A DNA stretch of 64,000 nt from Lenzites betulinus (lineage: Eukaryota; Basidiomycota; Agaricomycetes; Polyporales; Polyporaceae), in the NCBI GenBank assembly GCA_022264855.1, contig JABYQU010000021.1, forward strand, positions 434,001-498,000, written 5' to 3'. Numbering within the stretch: the first letter of the stretch is position 1; each line of letters opens with the position of its first letter. Positions 31,005 to 44,919 of the stretch are shown one piece after another. Made by a program: the position numbers and the translations under genes. Below the pieces are notes generated by a model. It did no database searches. It was given only the letters and a program-made list of their open reading frames with translations, and had not been told where the DNA came from.

Positions 31005-31564
31005 TACTGGAATTCCTCAGCTTAGGAGTCGGAATTTGCCGGGCTCGGACGGCGAGCGCTTATATAACAGAACTTTGATCTTCGACGACATAGACTGTTT
31101 CTTGTCTCCTGGAAGCAGACGATAAATGAGCAGTTTCATGAGTCGATAATGTAAGTGGAGTATGGACCATGATGACACATAAACATTCTTCCAGATGGCT
31201 CTTCAAGTTCCCGACTCCGACGGGCATACTCATTGCGTACCACCCCAACCTCGCAACGGGTTCGCGACACTGGCCTAAGTAAGTTCGCAGAGGCTCTCCG
31301 GGACACTAGTTGATATAGCAGCAATCGCGGGGTACGCGGGAGATCGTGCGGTTGGGCCTGTCCATGGTGTCTAGCGAAGCCCTTGCAAAGTTCAGCTACA
31401 CTGCACTCTTTCGCCAGTGCTCGGACAACGGTCCCATATCTTTGTGCTCAGTATATAAGATGCCACACTCTCGTCGACAAGGACTGACTGGCAATGTTCA
31501 GCGCTCAGAAAGAGTTCCACTATCGCACCATCTCTAGTACAGTCTATGCCGAAAGCTCCTCGTC
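31005..31564. other. Spacer, no gene seen
   Basis: About 560 bp with only short frames. A TATA-like GTATATAAG occurs at about 31450-31458, roughly 110 bp upstream of the next possible ATG. Confidence 0.45.
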
Positions 31565-32367
31565 ATGCCCGGTTTGAACCGGGGACAACTGACATATTCG
31601 GCCATCCTACTCATCATCACTATGTTCCTGTCTCCCTCCGTGCACCCATTCGATCGTCCTAACCTCCAGCATGCCGTCGACGGCCAGTTCCCAAGAATCA
31701 TGTGCCCCGCTGAACACTTCTGTGCTGCATTACTATGGGGCGACCATCTGGACTACGCTGACAAGCCTATTCCGTGCGGGGAGATGAAGATGGAGCTTCA
31801 GCTTTATACAGAAGCTACAACGGTGAGCGTCAAACATTGTATCGTTCCGTTGTAACTTACTAACATCGATACCATAGAAGCTGAGCAACAGCATGATGAT
31901 TGACCCCTCGAAGTACACGTTATACTACCTCCGTGTTGAGTCACCTCTCCCAACTGGTGGAGTTTTCACCGCGCCTCTCGATGTATTCGAAGGCTTCGCC
32001 CGTACCGACCGACACGCACCCACGTGATGCCACGACATCCAGGAGACCTGGGAACACCCGCGGCGCTTCTTGTGTACTATGGCTTGGCTGCTTGCCTTTG
32101 TGGAAGGCGTCATATCACGACCAGCCGGGCGAGAAGGCCACATCCTCGTCTCGTGGTGGCGTATTATTGGCATGGCACACTGCATGCAGGTGAGTGCTCC
32201 GTCGATGCTTGGCTGATATGATCTCAAATGTGTTGCAGCGTACGTTCTGCTCCCCCGCTGTGGATTCCGAGTCCGATCAACAACATGACACACGGCCCCG
32301 TCCGGTTCTGCACATTCGCCCTCGTCCTGTTCATCGCTGTCGTAGCCTGGAAGACCAAATGAAGAAC
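31565..32367 (+). CDS. Weak candidate gene: small secreted or membrane protein
   Basis: The best-supported part is exon 1, 31565-31821, ending ACG|GTGAGC, joined by a 57-nt intron to AAG CTG AGC at about 31879. This gives MPGLNRGQLTYSAILLIITM with a hydrophobic signal or anchor, then CPAEHFCAALLWGDHLDYAD and KLSNSMMIDPSKYTLYYLRV. Downstream structure is unclear. One plausible end reads INNMTHGPVRFCTFALVLFI followed by AVVAWKTK and a stop near 32367, a tail-anchor-like helix. Another frame gives a charged helical tail (SLEDQMKNLTADMEAMEL). I could not join all exons in one frame. I do not recognise the protein; it may be a decayed gene. Confidence 0.35.
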
Positions 32368-32539
32368 CTCACTGCAGATATGGAGGCAATGGAGCTGACC
32401 CCGGACGTTGCGTGGACTGCCAGTGATGACATCACTTCGCGTCTTCGTGATGTGCACATCTCTCCCGACGTCGAGGGTGTCCGTGACCGCCATCTCAATG
32501 ATGGCCCTTCAAGTTCTCGACGCTGACGGGCATGCTGGC

Positions 32540-33441
32540 AATCCACACTATCCATGCTCACACGGGGCTAGAGGTCTTGAACCGCCAATGCTATATGTGT
32601 TATGCTGCGGTACTCCTACTAGGTATCTCACGAGCAACAAACACCGATTGGACTGTGACTGCAGTCTTGGCGTCGGTGCGACCGCACTGCCCACGTCTGC
32701 AATAGCACAAGAGTCCCGTGGCATCAGTCATGAGACAGAGGCCAACCTCAAGTTTGGTATGCACCGTCCTTCCCCTTGCACACATTATGCGGTTATGCTG
32801 AACCACTGATGCATACTTCAATGGTAGTAAGATGTACCGCCGCTTATGGCTATAAGTGCTCAATCACACACATTGTCGACTGACTTCAGTTTCATCGTCT
32901 TGTGTGAAGTCAGCTTGTGGGCCACCACACTGTAACACCCAGTCACCTTGCCTGGCAACAACTGGGTCAAGTCCGCTTAGGAAACGGCGTACGTTGTCGA
33001 AGGTGAGAAAGTTGATCTACGTTTTCATACACGACGTTGACGCCGTATTGACTGTTGCTCCTCGATAGACGACATATTTTTCGCATCCACGATGCGCTGG
33101 GAGTGTCTGTGTCACATGGCCCCAAGTCATGTTACACGGACATTTGCACCGACGACCAAGGACCCACGAAAGACACGCCGACAGGTCGGACCCTCTCGAA
33201 CATTCTCTCTACGCTAGGGAGCTGTTTGTCTTTTCGGCGGCCCGTAAAATCTTCGTGTAACGATTGGTCGGCGAGAGGCTGCAGTGTCGGTCTTGGCATT
33301 CCTTACCGTCTGGACGAGGACCCACACTTCTCTTGGCAGCAGTCGAAGTATGCGTTGTCGAAAGACACAGAAAACAGTATAAAAGCTAGGAGGGGCGACC
33401 GCAAACCTCAGAGCTCCTCGACAAGCCTCTTCAAGCACACA
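32540..33441. other. Spacer upstream of lignin peroxidase, no gene seen
   Basis: About 900 bp. No supported gene. It contains the lignin peroxidase promoter with a TATA box at 33378-33384. Confidence 0.5.
33378..33384 (+). promoter_or_regulatory. TATA box of the lignin peroxidase gene
   Basis: TATAAAA about 58 bp upstream of the ATG at 33442, with a short leader (GAGCTCCTCGACAAGCCTC region). Spacing and sequence fit a classical TATA promoter, usual for secreted class II peroxidase genes. Confidence 0.7.
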
Positions 33442-34916
<1,475 letters not shown>

Positions 34917-35187
34917 ATCGAAGAAGACAGCAACTTTTAGAGGCTTACAATGCTCGGCATCCTGGCTGATGTATCACACAACTTTGTTGTACCTTTTACT
35001 GCCCTCGAGATATCCTGGGATTACGCGCTGTTTAGATTGACGATGATGACTTGTTATACATCCTTCCTGATTTACAGAATCTTCCCCTTTGCGAACTGCT
35101 ACTGGGGACAATCGATAGCGAGAACTACAAGATGATACACGTTCTTTTGAGAGGACTGATTTGCTTCACAAGATTTGTTACACAACC
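34917..35187. other. Convergent spacer
   Basis: About 270 bp of AT-richer sequence between the convergent lignin peroxidase and SDR genes, presumably holding both terminators. No gene seen. Confidence 0.5.
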
Positions 35188-36501
35188 TCAGTAAGAAGAG
35201 GGGTGCCTCAACATAGTCTGATAGAAAGCGTTAGCACTCAAGGAAGGCCCGGGACGAACGGGAGGAAAACACTCACTCCTCCGTCAATGAGCACCGTCTC
35301 CCCGTCGACGAACCAGTTCGCAACCAGGAAGAGGACGAGCGCGCCCATATCTTTGTTCGTCCCCGCCCGCTGTGTGCCGGACTCCACAGGCCGCGACACA
35401 GGAACCTCGAAGTTGGCCACGTAGCCAGGGGGAAGCTGGGACTGCCCGAGCGCGTCCGTCTGTCCTGGCGCCGACATCCCTGTGATAAAGAGACCAGGCG
35501 CGATGCCGTTGACGCGGATGCCGAGAGGGAGCAATTCGTGCGCTAGAGACGACGTCGCATGTCCAATCGCGGACTTGGAGTACATGTAGGGGAACGAGGA
35601 GCCGGCAGTGGCAGGATCCTGTGGTGAATATATAAGTACAAACCGGGTAAAATTAGAATGTTTGCTTGCCTTCGTCCAACCGTTCATGCTGGACGTCATG
35701 ACAATTTGCGGGGCGAAACGCGCTCCCCCGGGGCTTTCCTTCCATTTCTCCAGGAGAGGTAGGAAGGCGAAGGTGAGCCAGTATGGCCCAATTGCGTTCG
35801 CTTTCATGCTGTCGTCAAACGACTCCTCTGATACCTCGTCAAAGTACGCTTGACGGAACGCCGCAGCGGATGCTACAGACGGCTTTTGGAATTGTCCGGC
35901 CATGATTCTGCAGAAGATGTCGCGTGAGAACGTGAAACCCTCTCTACACCTAACACTACTAGAGTACTCACCCTGCGTTGTTGAAGAGCACAGTGACGTG
36001 ATTCTCCCTCTTCCCTATTTCTTCGGCAAGGCGAACCGCCTCTGACTACACGGAGGTATAAGTGAGTATTCCAGAGTGATTAGCTGTGGCGCGGTTCTGA
36101 ACAAACCTTCCGTCTGATGTCTCCCTCGATCCCATGTATACGTCCCGGCTTGTTGGACTTCGCCGCAACCTCATTGTAGATCTGCGCGACTCTGATGCAT
36201 GCGTGTGGTGTTAGTACGACCCCTATGTTTGAGTGCTCGCAGAATTAGTGGGATGTTCACCTGTCGAGATCCTGCTGCTTGGGGCCAATAATGTACACCG
36301 TGGCTCCGTTTGCCAACAAGGTAGTGCTGATCATCAAGCCGATCCCCTTAAGGTCACGGTCGGTCAACAGTCGAAGGAGATTAATTCATCGTCGAGAAAT
36401 GAAAGTATACGTACAGTACCTCCTCCTGTGACTACCGCCACAACTCCGGTGAGATCAAAGAGGCTGCTCGCGGAAAGAGCGTTGAGCACAGCGTCTGCCA
36501 T
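35188..36501 (-). CDS. Short-chain dehydrogenase/reductase (SDR), with a GC-AG intron
   Basis: Seven exons: 36501-36415, 36346-36261, 36191-36107, 36045-35972, 35907-35670, 35618-35277 and 35217-35188, giving 313 aa. SDR motifs are the Rossmann VVTGGGTGIGLMIS, a GDI block, FNNAG (NNAG motif), the catalytic serine region IVMTSSMNG, the YxxxK site YMYSKSAIGHA and the post-active-site GIRVNGIAPGLFITGM, ending IDGGTMLRHPSSY. NAD(P)-dependent alcohol/carbonyl oxidoreductase activity is inferred; the substrate is unknown. The intron 35669-35619 (51 nt) has a GC donor (AAG|GCAAGC) and a good CACAG acceptor. It is a multiple of three with no stop, so an unspliced reading looks like one frame, but the 17 extra residues do not fit the family. 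The gene is convergent with lignin peroxidase. Confidence 0.92.
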
Positions 36502-37215
36502 AGCGATGTGCAACTTGTGCGATTGGGGTGAGCTTGTGCGACGAGTTCAGTCGGCCGACTGCTGATCGAATCACCTAGTACATGAGAATGACGACAAGCT
36601 TTTATACCCAAGCTAGGGCCCTCCATCTCACGGGACTCGGCACATGCGTCATCGAAGTAACTAGAAATAGAAGAAACATCAGTGTTCGCTGCATCCCGCG
36701 GTGCGCCGGCCGCTCCAGCACAGACTCTATCAGGAGCTGAGGGGATAGCATTTAGAAATAGCAGGTTCGAGGCTGATAGTACCAACCGCACTAATACGCG
36801 TGCTGGACGTCTCCGCGGAAGGATGCGGGCCATGAATCAGTAAGACCAGTGCAGATGGTAGTTGACAAATACGGCGAAACTATGAATCTGAAAAGCAAGT
36901 ATCGATTAGGGGTCAACTCGGTGGTGTTCACGAAGGAGAAGGCGAGGTTTCCTCCGCACGCGCCGCAGTTTAAGAAACTGAGAGTCATACTTTGCCTCGG
37001 AATTGCGCTCACCTCGATATGGCGTCAAGGGCCAAGCAAATCGGGGTGGAGGCACTCGCGCAACAGCTTACACGGCTGACAGCTGAACGCCCCAAATAAG
37101 TTCTTAACCTCGCGGATGGTATACACATGCGTTATGGTGAGATGGAATTCCAAGAGGCTATCCGTCTTCTCCACTGCGTAGTCCCAGGTATCTGTTTCCC
37201 AAGTCCGGGTATGTT
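36502..37215. other. Intergenic spacer, no gene seen
   Basis: About 710 bp between the SDR start and the S41 peptidase stop. Short frames only (longest 133 codons on the minus strand, overlapping the SDR 5' end), without motifs. Confidence 0.5.
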
Positions 37216-39928
37216 TCACGCCAGCACAGTCTTGGCAACCTGAGTCCAGATAGCAACAGGGTTGTTCACGCTGCGAAGAGTTTGTCAGCAATGAGATTGT
37301 ATGAATGTTCGTAAGGTACGCACAGGTCAGGGGTGAGGGGGAGGTTGACGTCGGCGGGGTGGTTTTGCCACTCTGCAAACCGATCAGTACAGAATATAAT
37401 CGACAAGCTGCATTCACATACCCTCGGGCTGCTGAGGGTCGTTGACGCCAAACCCGAGTCTCCAGGTGATGCCCTGAACGCTGTTGGTCAAGCTGTGCGG
37501 CGAACATGTTCAGCGGCTTCTCTTCAATGCGAACGCAGGCTACTCACAAGTCTGGCGGGGCGAGGGTGTTGTTCTTCAAGTGCGAAGTCTTGACCTCTGT
37601 GTCCATAGTCGAGAAGTCAGTGGACTGCCCACCCACAGTGCCGCAGTACTGCTGTTGGACGCCCTTCCTTCCACCATATACGACGGTCTTAGAGCCCTCT
37701 TCCTTCGCCATAGTGACCTAATATTCCCATATTAGCACCACATCTAAAGCCTCGTAAGAGCACAGCACTCACACTGAACAGAGAGCACGAGCTCGCGCAA
37801 CGCCCGTTGGACACAATGGCGACCTTCTTGGGGTCGAACAACGCCTCTGTGGGAGGATCCTGGTCGAACGGCTGGCACTCGTCGCCGAGGCGCTGGCTGA
37901 ACGCATCTTGGCGTCCATTAATGACCTTCTTGACCGGGGGCTGCAACCAGTCGGTGCCAGCAGCGAAAGGAACGTTGCTCGCGTTTCTCCAGTTGAGCGG
38001 GTTAAACAGGAGCTGAACATCTGGGTCCGCCCCGGCGATGATGCTCTTGACGATGAGCTGCGCGAGCGGTCCGTCGCGCGTCTCAGTGTCAAGACCGGCT
38101 TGTGGCTCGGTGGTGGGCTTTGGACCAACAATCTACACAAAAGGGATCAGCGATGCCCCGTCACTTTTCGAGGTAGTGGGCGTACAATGCGGTGGAGCCA
38201 CTGCGCAAAGAGTCAGCCTCCGAGTGAACAACTGGTTATGATCTATGAATACTCACATGGGCAACACAGATGAAGCCACCACCGTTGTTCGACTGTGAGG
38301 ATCGTCAGCTCTCGAACATCGTTAACAAGTCAAAGTGACACCTACCACATCGACAATGAGTTGCGTCGCGCCCTGATCCTTCAGGTTCTGCAGACCCGTC
38401 AGAAGGGACGCACTTAGATCATCGAAACTAGCCGCTGAGAAGCTTCCCAGCCCCAATACGCCAGTTTTGCCGTCCTTGAGCATGAAGAACTGTGCAACGC
38501 CGAAGCTACCCTCAAGGGGGCCTTGAGGAGTGAGCCCAGGTGGGAGGACGACGTCTAGCTGCGGTGCGCTGTCGAGAATGACGTTCAAGTGGTGCTTGCG
38601 CGCCGTCGACGCGTCGGGGACTGGAGCCTGGCGAAACTTGTTTGCCGGGTTCTCGGGGAGCTCGCGGCGTTGCGCGCCAGAGTCAGACGCATAGAGGTCC
38701 TCGCCGTTCGTGCCCGGGATCGCAACACAGTTGTTTTGGTGGAACGACGCCGAGTCCGTCCACGACACCGCGGCGCTGCCGACGCGGGATCGGTAAGGGA
38801 GCTGGAGGAGAAACCTGTCAACGTGAAATGAATGAGAACGGGCAACGATACATACAGTGACAGTCTCAATCGTGCTGCTGTTGACGCGCTGGATCGTAAG
38901 CGTGGCATGGTCGTTCAAGGGGAGCGACTGTTGTGCGAAGTTGCCGAGGATATAGGTCCAACCAGTAGATGCGGCGTTATAGCTCGCGAAAAACCTGTCA
39001 AAGCCGATGAGGGTGGGCACACATTACAGTTCCTTATACACGCACGAGTTTTGGCGTGTGCCGAGACCCTGGAAGCTCCCAGTGATTTGTGCGTTCTGGT
39101 CGACAGCGAAGAGAGGGTCGAGACCGTTGATAGCCAGAACCTTTGCGCCGGATAGCTGACGAGATTTCTACATCAGCTCGCAGTCCATTAGTGCGCGATC
39201 CACGTATGCTCACCGAAGCGAGCTTTCCCGTCAAAGGGGCGGGTAGCGCGTCCTGCCAAAACTGAATTTCGTCCGCAAACTCTGCGGAGGCAACAGTGAA
39301 GGCCTCTGGCGCTATATGGACGCTCTGACGACCAGAGGCGTCGGTGAGGTATACTAAAGGAGTGGGGAGGTATGTGACAAAGAGCGCTGCACAAGAAATC
39401 ATCAGGTCATGCTACAGCCTTTCGCGCCCTTCGCGCGCGCGCACTCACAGTCGAAGCACTGATTGATGTAGACGCAGTGGCCGTCATTGAGTCGTTTGAG
39501 CGTGCGTGAGAGATCCACGTGCAGGTCCAACTCGCTCGCGTACTGCTGATGGCTAATGCGTGCGAGGTCCGCGAGGAGATCCTCGTGCACGTCCGTGGAG
39601 AAGGGTGCAGGCGCGAGCTTCTCATAGTTCACGGAGGTGTGGAACGCGAGCGTCTTGTTAACAACCTCGATGGTCTACGCAGGAGGATTGGTTAGGGCTT
39701 GGACGACTACACCGAAGGGGAACGTACATTGGCCTTGATTGTAGCGTTTACCGGAAAGTGGGTGAAGCACGCGCGCACGTCCTTGGGCGCAACCCACTTC
39801 TGGCCTGCGATGGCCGCGCAAGGGTCAGCAGCGCGCGCGTCGAGCACGTTCGCGCCGTCCGCGATGGCAAGCGTCGCAGAGACGAGGGCCGCTGAGAGCG
39901 CGGCGAAGAAGTTGCGCGACGCGACCAT
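37216..39928 (-). CDS. Secreted S41-family peptidase (UstP/CPAF-like)
   Basis: Thirteen exons: 39928-39728, 39674-39449, 39386-39214, 39155-39046, 38994-38856, 38801-38346, 38292-38257, 38200-38186 (15 nt), 38132-37773, 37717-37548, 37492-37422, 37372-37324 and 37270-37216, giving about 686 aa. A signal peptide (MVASRNFFAALSAALVSATL) leads into an N-terminal domain with RTLKRLNDGHCVYINQCFD, a PDZ-like middle (GAKVLAINGLDPLFAVD) and the S41 C-terminal protease domain: QLIVDVSNNGGGFICVAHW and VAIVSNGRCASSCSLFS, where the Ser in CASSC is the likely nucleophile. Basidiomycetes carry many of these; one ascomycete homologue is named UstP from the ustiloxin cluster. The target is unknown. The 3' end is supported by NNPVAIWTQVAKTVLA. 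Exact exon 6 start chosen to keep frame. Confidence 0.9.
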
Positions 39929-40664
39929 GACTGTCTTCGAGACGAGCGCGAGCAGGGGAAGCAGAGTCAAGCACGGGCGTGCATACGCTCTTGTTTATAT
40001 ACTCCGCGCCAATGGTGCTCGTGTTTGAAAGTCGTCGAGGCTGGCTTCGAGAAGACGTTCGCCCTGAACCCCGCGTCGGAAGAGGTCCACTTTGGTCCGC
40101 CATCATCCACAGGTCTGCGACCGCACGCGCCGAAGGAGCGGGTCAGAATCTCCGCCCGGTCGCCGCGATGCCAATTCTTTTGTGTTCCCATATGCGCATG
40201 CGTGCCCTGTGGGTAAACCTTCATGTCACGTTTCACTCCGCTGCCGACATCGACTGTTGGCCATGCGATAGCAAGGGAAAGCAGACCCGAACCAAGAAGT
40301 TGTATAATCGAGGCTGCCTGAACTCCGAGGGGGGCAGTCGATCGTCGCTGAATTCGTGAAGCCGTCGCAATCGCTGCGAGCTATGTGGCAAGTCGTAATC
40401 AGGCAAATGTGGCGCTCAGAGCACATGGCAGTGTCGTTGATGATACTGAACGCCAAGCCACCTTGTACTCCTGGATTGGTCCATTCACTAGTAAATACCG
40501 AAGCTCTCATCTCCGCTCCTTACTACCATCAATTTTGAGAGGTGGGTGGCCAATGCGATCCTGCAGTTGCTAGTTGTGGTCAAATTATGGACTTACCGAT
40601 GATAGGGAGCTACTGTAGCCCACCTAGGTCCTACAAGGCGGCCGAGCCGGGAACTTCGACCCAT
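39929..40664. other. Intergenic spacer, no gene seen
   Basis: About 735 bp upstream of the S41 gene, up to transposon copy C. A TATA-like GTTTATATAC (39991-40000) lies about 65 bp upstream of the S41 start on the minus-strand side. No coding feature is supported. Confidence 0.5.
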
Positions 40665-40673
40665 GTGGCTCAC

Positions 40674-40874
40674 TAGTCTCGGCTCCAGACGTTATAAGAG
40701 CTCTCCAGGCGCGACCCAAAGCTTCGCTACGCTCAGTGGGAGGAAGAGGGGGGACTAGCCAATCAGATCGTTAAGCCCGAGTTGAAAGTTCGCACGCAGG
40801 TTGGGTAGCGCCGGGAGGAGAGCTCTGTAGAACCAGCACGCATGCGAGCGCCTGAACGGATGGGAACGAGACTA
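40674..40874 (+). mobile_element. 201-bp TIR element, copy C (9-bp target duplication)
   Basis: Same element as copies A and B, 201 bp, ends TAGTCTCG...CGAGACTA, flanked by perfect GTGGCTCAC duplications (40665-40673 and 40875-40883). It is near-identical to copy A, so movement was recent. No coding capacity, hence non-autonomous. Confidence 0.92.
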
Positions 40875-40883
40875 GTGGCTCAC

Positions 40884-42191
40884 CAGCATTTGCCAGGCTT
40901 CTTTCCGGTAAAACCGAGGTCAAGTGTCGGCATTGTATGAGGTTGAGATACCGAAGAAGCCCCTCAAAAGCCGTTGGTCCGAACGTTACGACATCCTTGG
41001 CGGCCGGGGCTATAATTGCGCTCGGCCGTGGTGGCCAGCCTTCGCGCAGCGCTCTGCAATGTACGTTGGGTGCGCATGCATACGCACGTGCCCGAGTGTT
41101 TCTGCGGGGTTCCGTGCTCACTGGCTGAGTATTGATTCAGTGCGGCCCTGGTGCGCTTGTGTAGCCCTGATGTTGGTCCGCACCATGCGCACTTTGGAGC
41201 CAAGCCGGTGATATCCAGCTACGCTGCAGTACTTGACCGTGTGCTCGGGCGTGCCCACGTTATGCCCAGGACAGTCGTGGAGGCACATGGTTTTGCGATG
41301 TCGGGCCATGTTTATGAGTGCCTTCCCATCGACAGTGTCACTCACTCCGTCGATGTCTGAAGATATTTTAGTGATGGCATGTGTGGATCCAAGTGTAGCC
41401 CCGAAAACTCTCTGTTACTAACCGTTTCCGTATCTATCCTCATGCCGCAATTTACAGCTGACTCAAGTTGCATGACACTTTTCTGTTTCGCAGGAGACGG
41501 TATCCGCGTCGGCGGTGACGGCCAGTGCTTTCAAAGAGTTGGCGGCGCTGACTTGAAGGCGTCGATGTAGGTCAATGTGTAGACACTGTGTAAAGTTGAA
41601 ATTAGCAAGTGTGTGATATGGTACGGACGACCGTAAGCATACGCAAAGGCGAGCTGGCGTGCCACTTTGGAGTAACTTCAAGTAGTACGAATAGGAGTAG
41701 ACGCTCGTAGCACACGCTTGCGACTCCGAATCGAGCGGACAGACGCTACGCGTGGCCGGCTTGCGCCCTCTTGCGCCGCAACCGCCGTGTACAGTGCGCG
41801 CGATTCTCGTAGATCCATTCGTTATAATACAGGTAGCACAAAGGTTGTGCTATAGGGTGCGTTATTAAATATCCTCTGTACCTACGATTTGACTGAGTAC
41901 GCTACTACTCGTGCTACATATCAGATTCCACAAATCCTCACGTCGCCCAGGCTGTACGATTTCTAGCCTTACACAGTACTTGAGAGTACGGATATAGTTG
42001 CTACCAAATTGGTTACTGGTATGTTTCCGTACTACTCGGCTATTGCCGATCGGAAGTCGAAACTTCAATATTGGGCTGCGAACAGACGCCGGGTCTTCAT
42101 CCTGACCTCGACTTGACCTCGACCGCGTTCTCGTCAGCCGGCGACACTCTTATTTCACCCCCATATTCTCCCTCCAACGAGTATCATCTAC
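40884..42191. other. Intergenic spacer, no gene seen
   Basis: About 1.3 kb, with short frames on both strands and no recognisable product. It ends in the promoter region of the RRM gene. Confidence 0.5.
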
Positions 42192-44919
42192 ATGGCGGTA
42201 TCTGGACTGGGCTCCTTTGATGAACCTATAGTGCTCTCGGATGACGAAGACGCTACGCATGTGGAGAACGAGCTGAACAGGTCTTCATACTCGACTATTG
42301 AAGGTTTAGCTGTACTCATTCCCGTCGCGCAGATGGAACGATTCGCCTTCGAGCTCCACACAAAACTCTCCTGTGGCCACAGACTACGTTGCATACCCAC
42401 CTCAGTCGACGCTGGGTATGTTTTCTTATTTAGCGCTTAGGGGCTCACTTGAACGTCCTTCTGCAGCTCCAGCTCCCATACATACTGCAGCTGCTGCAAG
42501 TAAGAAGCGCAAACGACAGGAGTGCGCGGTTGCCAGTGGCAGCGTCCCGTCGACTTTGGAAAGGAGGGGCAAGAAGAAGAAACAGAAGCAGAAGGCGCAC
42601 CAAGATCCAGGCCACCCCGGCAAGTCAACCCCGGAGTCTGTGTTGCAATACGAGTTGCGCAATACTCCAGCACGCCAATGGACCACTTCCAGGATGGGGG
42701 CGGATCCCTATCATCCTACGGATACGACGAACGAACACGTTGCGATGCGGAGTATCACAGCTGTGGATACACGCCATCCCATCGGCGCGCCGCCATATTG
42801 GTCTTTGGACCAGGCGAGGGGCTATTATGAACAATACCATGCACAACACTCCTCTGCTCTGTATACCTCGCACGACGGACCGTCACGGTGCTTGCCGAGT
42901 GGCGACACTACCTATCCGCCACTCCACCCCCCTCCTCCACCTGCACCGCCTAGCTCACGTATACCCAAATGTACCTCAACGGCACCTCGTTCACTTTTCG
43001 ATCCCGTTTCCTCCTCTGTGTACCTATCGCAGCAGGACGCGCCGTACGGAGAGGTCAGCTCTACTCTGGAGGAATCCCTACGGCGGCTTCATGACCTGTC
43101 TGCGTCATTGATGGCTAAGACGGGCAGCTCCGCGACATCCACTACCGTGCCGTTACCAGTTTTGCCGCATACTGAGCTCGACAAACGGAAGATCGGTAGG
43201 CTTAATGATACGGCAAATGCGGCTCACTTCGACCTCAAGTCTCCTACGCTGCTACCGTCGCCACAACCTACCCTCTCATTCCCTGTTACTGGAAGAACAA
43301 TAGTGCTCGCGCATCTTCCCAAGAAATTCCGCAACATGGATTTCGTGACAAAGTGGGCGCGGCGGTTTGGCGTAGTTGCCCGTTTAGAGCTGGAACCGAA
43401 GCCTGGCAAGGCTCTGGTCGAGTACGAACAAACCGCTCACGCCAAAGCCGCGTTCACAAGCCTCAGGCTCCGCGGGGAAGGGAGAGAACACATTCGCGTG
43501 TACTGGTACAAGGGTACGGCGTCTTCTCTATCAGGCTTGGCTGTCGCTACAGATATCGAAGAAGGCGAGATCGAGGAAGGGGAGGTGGTGGAGGTCGCGA
43601 ATGTGCCTGTTACAACGAAGCCGAAGAAGAAGAAAAAGGGGAAGAAGAAGGCTCAGGCTGTCGAACGACGACTCGTCGATCTCGTTCCCGTTGCTCCTTA
43701 TCAGCCGACGCACGATAGGACAGGTCAATCGTTTCCTAGTCAGGTGGCTGCGCGTTCAGTGCAAGCACCCTTCCTACCGCCTCGCCCTCCGCTTGAAGAG
43801 CGTTTCTCCGACGCTCCCCTCATCGATACAACGGGAGAGGAGGAAATGGACATGGACTCCGAGGACGACTACCTGGAACAGCTTTCCGTCACGTCCTCGC
43901 CTCCTTTGTTGACCACTGTCCTCGCGGTCCCCTTGAGTGAAGCAGACATCCAAGATTGGGAGGTCGATATGGACGTTGCGTTGTCTAGCCCGGCCGCCGG
44001 CTTCGCTCAACTGCCATCCCCTACCACTTCGCAGCACGCGTCTTTCAGAGGCTCCAGGTCGTCTTCCCTATCGAGCGCCGATGAGCGTCGCACAAGCCTA
44101 GCGGTATCGCCCCTCGAGCCCCGTGAACCTGGGCAGCCACACCTGGCAACGAAGCCGACGGAATTATCAAACGGTCAACCTGCCGCATCGACCTCCGTTG
44201 GTTCGTCCGCGACCCCGGAGCCTGCTACGCCCGACACGCTTTCTCTTGGACCTGCACTGGCGTCGATAATCGTCTCTAACTCCGAGTCCATCGTCTCATC
44301 CGTGGCCAAAGCCATGCCTTCTAGTCACAATTCCGCGATCAACTTGGACGACCTTGCGGTCTCTTTCATCACAGAGACCATCCAGGGCGTAACAGCTCTT
44401 CCGCCAAGTCCCCCCAAGCTGCCAGCCCCTGTGTCCGCTCACCCCCTACCTTCCAAACCGCCCTCCCCCACCGCGCCCGTATTCGAACCACGCACCGCAC
44501 CACCCGCCATGTCTCTTTCAACGCCCACTCCACCACAGCTCTCGGAATCCGTTCAGCTCCAAGCGAGGAAGAAGCGGCTGGAACAGCACATCACGGCCAG
44601 CAAGGAGCTCCTCGCCAAGATCGCAGTTGCGAAGACGAAGAGCGAGAAGATGATGTTTATGCGCCTCCTGAAAGAGAGGCAACTGTGAGTGGCTTGTCGT
44701 CCGTGATTATCGTCTCATCGCGTGGGGCGGCTGAAACGCCTTCGCAGCGCCATGGACAACGACCTCCGAAGCGGGCCCGCGTCGCCTTCCACGCCGGGCG
44801 CGCGTGTGGCGCCTGCCACGCCGACCCCAGTGTCGAAGTCCACGCCGTTCCGCTGGCCTCAGACTGCTCGCGAGATGATCATTGACATCAGCGACAGCGA
44901 GTCTGACGGCGCGCTATAG
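42192..44919 (+). CDS. RRM-fold protein with SUMO-interaction-like motifs at both ends
   Basis: Exons are 42192-42303, 42383-44684 and 44748-44919, giving about 861 aa. The N terminus MAVSGLGSFDEPIVLSDDED contains a hydrophobic-plus-acidic SUMO-interacting-motif pattern (PIVLSDDED), and the last residues EMIIDISDSESDGAL repeat that pattern (IIDISDSESD). A basic KKRKR/KKKKQKQK stretch (nuclear-localisation-like) lies near residue 65-90. The RRM-like domain is at about 338-415 (GRTIVLAHLPKKFRN, GVVARLELEPKPGKALVEYE, REHIRVYWYKG). It is followed by EEGEIEEGEVVEV, a Lys-rich tract, long Ser/Pro-rich disorder and a C-terminal helix (QARKKRLEQHITASKELLAK). I infer a nuclear RNA-associated or SUMO-regulated scaffold; no named orthologue is recognised. 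Intron 1 could alternatively run 42312-42405; both choices keep frame. Confidence 0.75.
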
